10,562 bases of DNA, from the NCBI GenBank assembly GCA_964569315.1, contig CAZMUZ010000125.1, positions 1 to 10,562 on the forward strand. Direction: 5' to 3'. The stretch is from CADEFF01 sp964569315 (GTDB lineage Bacteria; Pseudomonadota; Alphaproteobacteria; Dongiales; Dongiaceae). A program made the translations under genes and the position numbers. This document shows, piece after piece, positions 6,845 to 10,562 of the stretch. Each line of letters begins with the position of its first letter. Within the stretch, counting starts at the first letter, position 1. The notes beneath the pieces are model-generated. The model was not told the origin of the DNA, did not search any database, and saw only the letters and a list, made by a program, of their open reading frames with translations.

Positions 6845-8800
6845 ATGAATTTCCCGAACCTGTTCAAGCCGATCGCCCTCGGATCGCTGGAGGTGCGCAA
6901 TCGGCTGTTCAATCCGCCGCACGGAACCTCCCTTGGCGCGCGGGGGCAGGTCGGCGAGGATCTCATCGCCTACCACGCGGCGCGCGCGAAAGGCGGCGTC
7001 GGCTTGATCGTCCTCGAGGGCATGGCGCTTCACGAGACCCACGCCTTCCCGTCCGGCTATCTGCTCGCCAACCGCGACGAGATCATCCCCGGGCTGAGGC
7101 GTCTCAAGGAAGCTTGTGCGCGATACGGCACCCCGGTCTTCGGCCAGCTCTTCCATGCGGGGCGTTCCATCCGCACGAGCCATGACGGATCGCGGCCTCG
7201 GGTCTATTCCGCCTCCGATACGCCGGACGAGCGCTACCGCGTGGTGCCGGTCCCCATGTCCAAGGCGCTCATCGCCGACATCGTCCGGGGCTATGCCGAC
7301 GCGGCGCGCCGGCTGGAGGAAGCGGGGCTGGAGGGCGTCGAGATTCTGGCGAGCATGGGTTACCTCGTCTGCCAGTTCCTCAATCCCGCCATCAACCGAC
7401 GCACGGACGAATATGGCGGAAGCTTTGAGAACCGCCTGCGGCTGTTGCGCGAGATCATCGCCGCCGTGCGGCGATCGACGAGCCGCCGCATGGTGCTCGG
7501 CATCAGGATCTGCGGCGACGAGATGACGGAAGGCGGGCTCGACCTCGCCACCATGACCGATGTCTGCCGTGCCCTCGATGGCGATGGCGCGCTCGACTAT
7601 GTCAGCGTGATCGCCGGCTCCTCGGCGACGCCCGGCGGCTGGATCCACGTGTTTCCGCCGATGGCCATCCCGCATGGCTATGTGGCGCCCCAGGCCGCCG
7701 CGATAAAGCGGGTCGTCGCGATGCCGGTGCTCGTCGCCGGGCGGATAAACCAGCCCCAGATGGCCGAGGCGGTGCTGGCCAAGGGCGAAGCCGACATGGT
7801 CGGCATGGTGCGGGCCCTGATCTCCGATCCCGAGCTGCCGAACAAGGCGCGCGCCGGGCGGGCCGACGACATCCGCGCCTGCGTCGGCTGCAACCAGGCC
7901 TGCGTCGGCCACCGCCTGGCGATGTTCGGCATCTCCTGCATCCAGAACCCGGTCACCGGCCGAGAAGTGCGCTACGCCGCACCGGCGCCCGCCGAGACGC
8001 CGCGGACGGTGCTGGTGGTCGGCGGCGGACCGGCTGGCATGAAGGCGGCCGTCACCGCGGCGGAACGCGGCCACAAGGTCACGCTCGTCGAGCGCGGGCG
8101 GCGGCTCGGCGGCCAGGTTCTGCTGGCGGAGAAACTGCCCGGACGTTCGGAATTCGGCGGCGTCGTCACCAATCTCATGCGCGAGCTCGAACTCGCCGGC
8201 GTCGCGGTCGAGACCGGTATCGACGCCGACCGGCGCTTCATCGAGGAACGGGCGCCGGAGGCGGTCATCCTGGCGACCGGCGCAGCGCCACGCGCCCTCC
8301 CGAAGGACCATGCAGAGGAGGCGCAACTGGTGCAGGCCTGGGCCGTTGTTTCGGGCGAGGCCAATGTCGGCGCCAGCGTGGTGATTGCCGACTGGGCCTG
8401 CGACTGGGTAGCGTTGGGCGTGGCGGAGATGCTGGCGCGAAAGGGCTGTCGCGTGCGGCTTGCATCCGGCGGCAGCGTCGCCGGCGAGCAGATACAGGCC
8501 ATCGTGCGCGACCAGTGGATCGGGGACCTGCACAAGCTCGGGGTCGAGATGATTCCTTATGCGCGGTTCTTCGGCGCCGACGGCGACACGGCGTTCTTCC
8601 AGCATATGACGAGTGGCGAGCCCATTTTGTGCGACACGGTCGATACCGTCGTCGTCAACGGACCGCTGCAGGCGAACAGGCGTCTCGAGGAGACGCTCGC
8701 CGGCTTCCGGTACCCCGTTCGGGTGGTCGGAGACGCTGCACAGCCGCGCACCGTCGAGGAAGCGATCCTCGAAGGATACGAGGCCGGCCGGGAGATATGA
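6845..8800 (+). CDS. FMN/FAD/4Fe-4S oxidoreductase, FadH/TMADH/StcD/DgcA superfamily, possible N-demethylase
   Basis: About 651 residues, the normal length of this family. Residues 1-340 form an Old Yellow Enzyme-type TIM barrel with FMN (NLFKPIALGSLEVRNRL; GQLFHAGR at 100-107; Tyr173 in SMGYLVCQFLNP; NRRTDEYGGSFENRLRLLREI nearby). Cys346, Cys349, Cys353 and Cys365 (Cx2Cx3Cx11C) match the 4Fe-4S ligands. VLVVGGGPAGMKAA is a Rossmann FAD/ADP site, while the second nucleotide domain has ADWACDWVALG in place of a glycine motif, as in TMADH-like demethylases. TMADH His172 is Met here, a FadH-like pattern (GSEGYL), so the substrate is open: an N-methyl amine by context, an enoyl compound as alternative. 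I start at ATG 6845 because GAG at 6836-6838 is well placed; ATG 6839 and GTG 6797 are in frame. The stop is one base before the Rieske gene. Confidence 0.9.
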   Translation: MNFPNLFKPIALGSLEVRNRLFNPPHGTSLGARGQVGEDLIAYHAARAKGGVGLIVLEGMALHETHAFPSGYLLANRDEIIPGLRRLKEACARYGTPVFGQLFHAGRSIRTSHDGSRPRVYSASDTPDERYRVVPVPMSKALIADIVRGYADAARRLEEAGLEGVEILASMGYLVCQFLNPAINRRTDEYGGSFENRLRLLREIIAAVRRSTSRRMVLGIRICGDEMTEGGLDLATMTDVCRALDGDGALDYVSVIAGSSATPGGWIHVFPPMAIPHGYVAPQAAAIKRVVAMPVLVAGRINQPQMAEAVLAKGEADMVGMVRALISDPELPNKARAGRADDIRACVGCNQACVGHRLAMFGISCIQNPVTGREVRYAAPAPAETPRTVLVVGGGPAGMKAAVTAAERGHKVTLVERGRRLGGQVLLAEKLPGRSEFGGVVTNLMRELELAGVAVETGIDADRRFIEERAPEAVILATGAAPRALPKDHAEEAQLVQAWAVVSGEANVGASVVIADWACDWVALGVAEMLARKGCRVRLASGGSVAGEQIQAIVRDQWIGDLHKLGVEMIPYARFFGADGDTAFFQHMTSGEPILCDTVDTVVVNGPLQANRRLEETLAGFRYPVRVVGDAAQPRTVEEAILEGYEAGREI

Positions 8801-8801
8801 C

Positions 8802-9914
8802 ATGAGCGAGACGATCGGGTTGCCGCGCAAAAGGGAGGCCGCCCCGCCGGCACGCGCTCTTGACGCGAGATACTATACGGATCCGTCGGTCTGGCAGCAG
8901 GAGACCAGGACGTTCCTTGCGCGAAGCTGGCAGTTCGCCACCCATGTATCGGCGGTTCCGGAGCCCGGCGACTATGCGACCTTCAGCGTCGCCGGCGAGG
9001 ACCTCTTCATTCTCCGCGGCAAGGACGGCGAGCTGCGCGCCTTCTACAATGTCTGTCAGCATCGCGCGCATCAGCTTCTGAAGGGCAGCGGCAAGCTTGC
9101 CGTCGTCGTCTGCCCCTACCACGCCTGGAGCTACGATCTGGACGGGCGGCTGCGCGGCGCCCCCAATTCCGACAGCGTGCCGGGTTTCGACCGCTCCCGG
9201 ATCTGTCTGACGGAGGTCAGAACCGAACTGTTCTGCGGCTTCGTCTTCGTGAACCTCGATACCGACGCCCGCCCCATGGCGGAATGCTATCCCGGCGTCG
9301 AGGCCGAGCTTCGCGCCTACCTGCCGCAGATCGATCGTCTGAGGCCGCTCGAGTGGGTCGAGGTTCCCGAGGCCTGCAACTGGAAAGTCTCGGTCGAGAA
9401 CTATTCCGAGTGCTACCACTGCACCCTGAACCATCCGACCTTCGCCAAGGGGGTCATCGAGCCGAAGAGCTACGACATCCAGCCCCAGGGCTACTGCCTT
9501 CGTCACACGACCCGAAGCGCCGATCTCGACCGGCTCACCTACCCCGTCGATCTTTCGGTACCGCATGCCGGCGAGTATTCGTCCTGGTACCTCTGGCCGA
9601 TGTTCTCCTTCCAGGTCTATCCCGGAAACACGCTCAATACCTACCACTGGCACGCCGACACGCATGACCGCTGCACGGTGTGGCGGGGCTGGTTCACAGT
9701 CGATGGCGCGGAGAGCGAGACGATCCGCAAGCTCGCAGAGCAGGATCGCGCCACCACGGTGGCGGAGGACATCCGGATCGTCGAGGCCGTTCAGCGGGGG
9801 CTCCGGAGCCGCGGCTATCGCCCCGGTCCCCTGATTCTGGATCCTCGCGGCGGGCTCAATTCCGAGCATTCCGTCGCGACACTCCATCGGTGGATGCGAG
9901 AAGGTGTCGAGTGA
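8802..9914 (+). CDS. Rieske non-heme iron oxygenase alpha subunit, quaternary-ammonium (CntA/GbcA)-like
   Basis: A 370-residue oxygenase component that would use a reductase partner and O2 to hydroxylate a substrate, with N-demethylation or C-N cleavage in this group. Cys85, His87, Cys104 and His107 form the Rieske [2Fe-2S] site (CxH-x16-CxxH). The mononuclear iron ligands are predicted to be His206, His211 (ECYHCTLNHP) and Asp323 (AEDIRIVEAVQRGL). Glu203 takes the place of the Asp that bridges the two centres in most family members; Glu is also reported at this place in carnitine oxygenase CntA and is seen in glycine-betaine-type enzymes. The ATG at 8802 has GGAG seven bases upstream and follows the flavoenzyme stop by one base, so the pair is probably co-transcribed and translationally coupled. 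No reductase gene is in the window. Choline-, carnitine- or stachydrine-type substrates are inferences. Confidence 0.93.
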   Translation: MSETIGLPRKREAAPPARALDARYYTDPSVWQQETRTFLARSWQFATHVSAVPEPGDYATFSVAGEDLFILRGKDGELRAFYNVCQHRAHQLLKGSGKLAVVVCPYHAWSYDLDGRLRGAPNSDSVPGFDRSRICLTEVRTELFCGFVFVNLDTDARPMAECYPGVEAELRAYLPQIDRLRPLEWVEVPEACNWKVSVENYSECYHCTLNHPTFAKGVIEPKSYDIQPQGYCLRHTTRSADLDRLTYPVDLSVPHAGEYSSWYLWPMFSFQVYPGNTLNTYHWHADTHDRCTVWRGWFTVDGAESETIRKLAEQDRATTVAEDIRIVEAVQRGLRSRGYRPGPLILDPRGGLNSEHSVATLHRWMREGVE

Positions 9915-9970
9915 AAACTACAACTGTATAATTTAATAGACATCATAAAAAGCTACGATAGAGAATTCGG

Positions 9971-10002
9971 CACTTTCACTGGTATTATGCCAGATTGAAG
10001 TG
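9971..10002. promoter_or_regulatory. Nested inverted repeat, candidate operator
   Basis: The core CTGGTATTATGCCAG (9979-9993) is a 15-bp palindrome with six of seven pairs. Outer arms CACTT (9971-9975) and AAGTG (9998-10002) share nearly the same centre. No T run follows, so it is not an intrinsic terminator. The core resembles the TGGT...(G/A)CCA layout of GntR-type operators, but no regulator can be named. Confidence 0.45.
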
Positions 10003-10021
10003 GCGTCGCGATCTTAATAAT

Positions 10022-10037
10022 GTCTATAATTACAGAC
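10022..10037. promoter_or_regulatory. Palindrome over a TATAAT, candidate operator of the SDR gene
   Basis: GTCTATAATTACAGAC is a 16-bp palindrome with seven of eight pairs, and it contains the perfect -10-like TATAAT at 10025-10030, about 45 bases before the SDR start. A repressor bound here would block the promoter. The matching -35 is not clear. Confidence 0.45.
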
Positions 10038-10074
10038 GATAAGAAACGTCACCCCGGTAAACGTGGAAACGGCT

Positions 10075-10562
10075 ATGGCGGACCGTCCGGTTGCAATCGT
10101 TACCGCCGCGGGCAAAGGCATCGGCGCGGCCTGCGCCACGGAGCTTGCGACGCGCGGTTACGCGATTGTGCTGATGTCGCCCTCGGGCGCGGCGCGCACA
10201 CTGGCCGAGAAGCTCGGCGGAACGGGGATGAACGGATCGATCTCGGAGGCGGGCGATTTGAAGCGGCTCGTTGAGCTCGCCATCGCGTCCTATGGCCGCA
10301 TCGACGCCGTCGTCAACAACACCGGCCATATTCCGCAGACCGCCGGCTCGTCCATAGCGTTCGATCCCGATCTGAAGATGGAAACGGCGCTTCTCGATAT
10401 ATCCGATGACGACTGGTGCGCCGGCTTCGACATCGCCGTTCTCAGTATCGTGCGAATGTCCCGCCTCGTGACGCCTCACATGGCCAAGAACAAAAATGGG
10501 GCCATCGTCAACATCTCGAGCTTTGCATCATTCGAGCCGCGACTGACCTACCCGATTTCCTC
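10075..10562 (+). CDS. SDR-family oxidoreductase, 5' part, with atypical active site
   Basis: The first 162 codons of a short-chain dehydrogenase; the gene runs past the window end. The N-terminal Rossmann half is clear: VAIVTAAGKGIG (the TGxxxGxG cofactor loop with Ala for the first Gly), then RIDAVVNNTG (NNAG variant) and NGAIVNISSF. After SSF the sequence is shorter than usual: Tyr159 is ten residues after Ser149 (normally 13), and residue 163 (TCN, so Ser) stands where YxxxK needs Lys. It therefore belongs to a divergent branch or a member with a changed catalytic set. The ATG at 10075 was chosen from the conserved N-terminus; only a weak TGGA precedes it. It lies 160 bases after the Rieske gene and may share its pathway, for instance oxidising an alcohol or aldehyde product. 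Confidence 0.88.
   Translation, partial: MADRPVAIVTAAGKGIGAACATELATRGYAIVLMSPSGAARTLAEKLGGTGMNGSISEAGDLKRLVELAIASYGRIDAVVNNTGHIPQTAGSSIAFDPDLKMETALLDISDDDWCAGFDIAVLSIVRMSRLVTPHMAKNKNGAIVNISSFASFEPRLTYPIS

Larger units (their letters stand above)
9915..10074. other. AT-rich gap before the SDR, with promoter-like sequences
   Basis: By hand count 47 of the first 136 bases (9915-10050) are G or C, about 35 percent, far below the flanking genes. There is no gene or terminator. It contains a perfect TATAAT at 9927-9932 and another at 10025-10030, TTGAAG at 9995-10000, and the dyads listed separately. It probably carries the promoter of the SDR gene, so the SDR may be transcribed apart from the flavoenzyme-Rieske pair. 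Confidence 0.6.

Noticed and set aside
6803..8830. 675-codon open frame on the minus strand opposite the flavoenzyme
   Set aside because: Shadow frame without a ribosome-binding site or recognisable domain; the plus strand carries FMN, 4Fe-4S and FAD motifs.
9971..10002. Rho-independent terminator after the Rieske gene
   Set aside because: The stem is broken by an internal loop and no T tract follows; an operator is more plausible.
10030..10479. 149-codon minus-strand frame opposite the SDR
   Set aside because: Low-complexity shadow; the plus frame has clear SDR motifs.

Overview
The window reads as chromosomal DNA of a high-GC alphaproteobacterium, most likely of the Hyphomicrobiales. The best support is a B12-dependent ribonucleotide reductase (NrdJ) whose N-terminus, TSCPD domain and cysteine tail are of the alphaproteobacterial type. 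High-GC codon use, very long antisense shadow frames and a GcvA-like LysR regulator agree. The genus cannot be named from this sequence alone.

Layout. (1) Positions 1-758, plus strand: the 3' part of an acyltransferase-3 family membrane protein, interrupted by one in-frame TAA at 402-404, so probably a pseudogene. (2) Positions 760-1371, minus strand: a 203-residue protein with a glycine-rich membrane segment and a YflT/general-stress-17M-like N-terminus; it converges on gene 1 with one base between the stops. (3) Positions 1372-1899: a 528-base intergenic region with no credible gene. It holds two NrdR-box-like sites 32 bp apart, which fit NrdR control of nrdJ. (4) Positions 1900-5679: nrdJ, followed by a strong intrinsic terminator at 5749-5782. 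(5) Positions 5835-6740, minus strand: a LysR-family regulator, divergent from (6) a two-gene unit at 6845-9914 made of an FMN/FAD/4Fe-4S oxidoreductase of the FadH/TMADH/StcD/DgcA superfamily and a Rieske oxygenase alpha subunit with a Glu where most family members have the bridging Asp (as in the CntA/GbcA group). (7) Positions 9915-10074: an AT-rich gap with several dyads and a TATAAT. (8) Position 10075 onward: the start of a short-chain dehydrogenase that runs off the window and lacks the usual YxxxK.

How the genes work together. nrdJ and its control region form a housekeeping dNTP-supply unit. The LysR, flavoenzyme, Rieske and SDR genes look like an accessory catabolic cluster. By analogy with betaine, stachydrine, carnitine and dimethylglycine pathways, where Rieske N-demethylases or C-N cleaving oxygenases work beside TMADH-like demethylases, an N-methylated or quaternary ammonium substrate is the leading guess, but the substrate is not determined by the sequence. 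No dedicated Rieske reductase is in view. Most of the window is ordinary; the parts that deserve follow-up are the catabolic cluster, the atypical SDR, the dyads before it and the NrdR-box pair.
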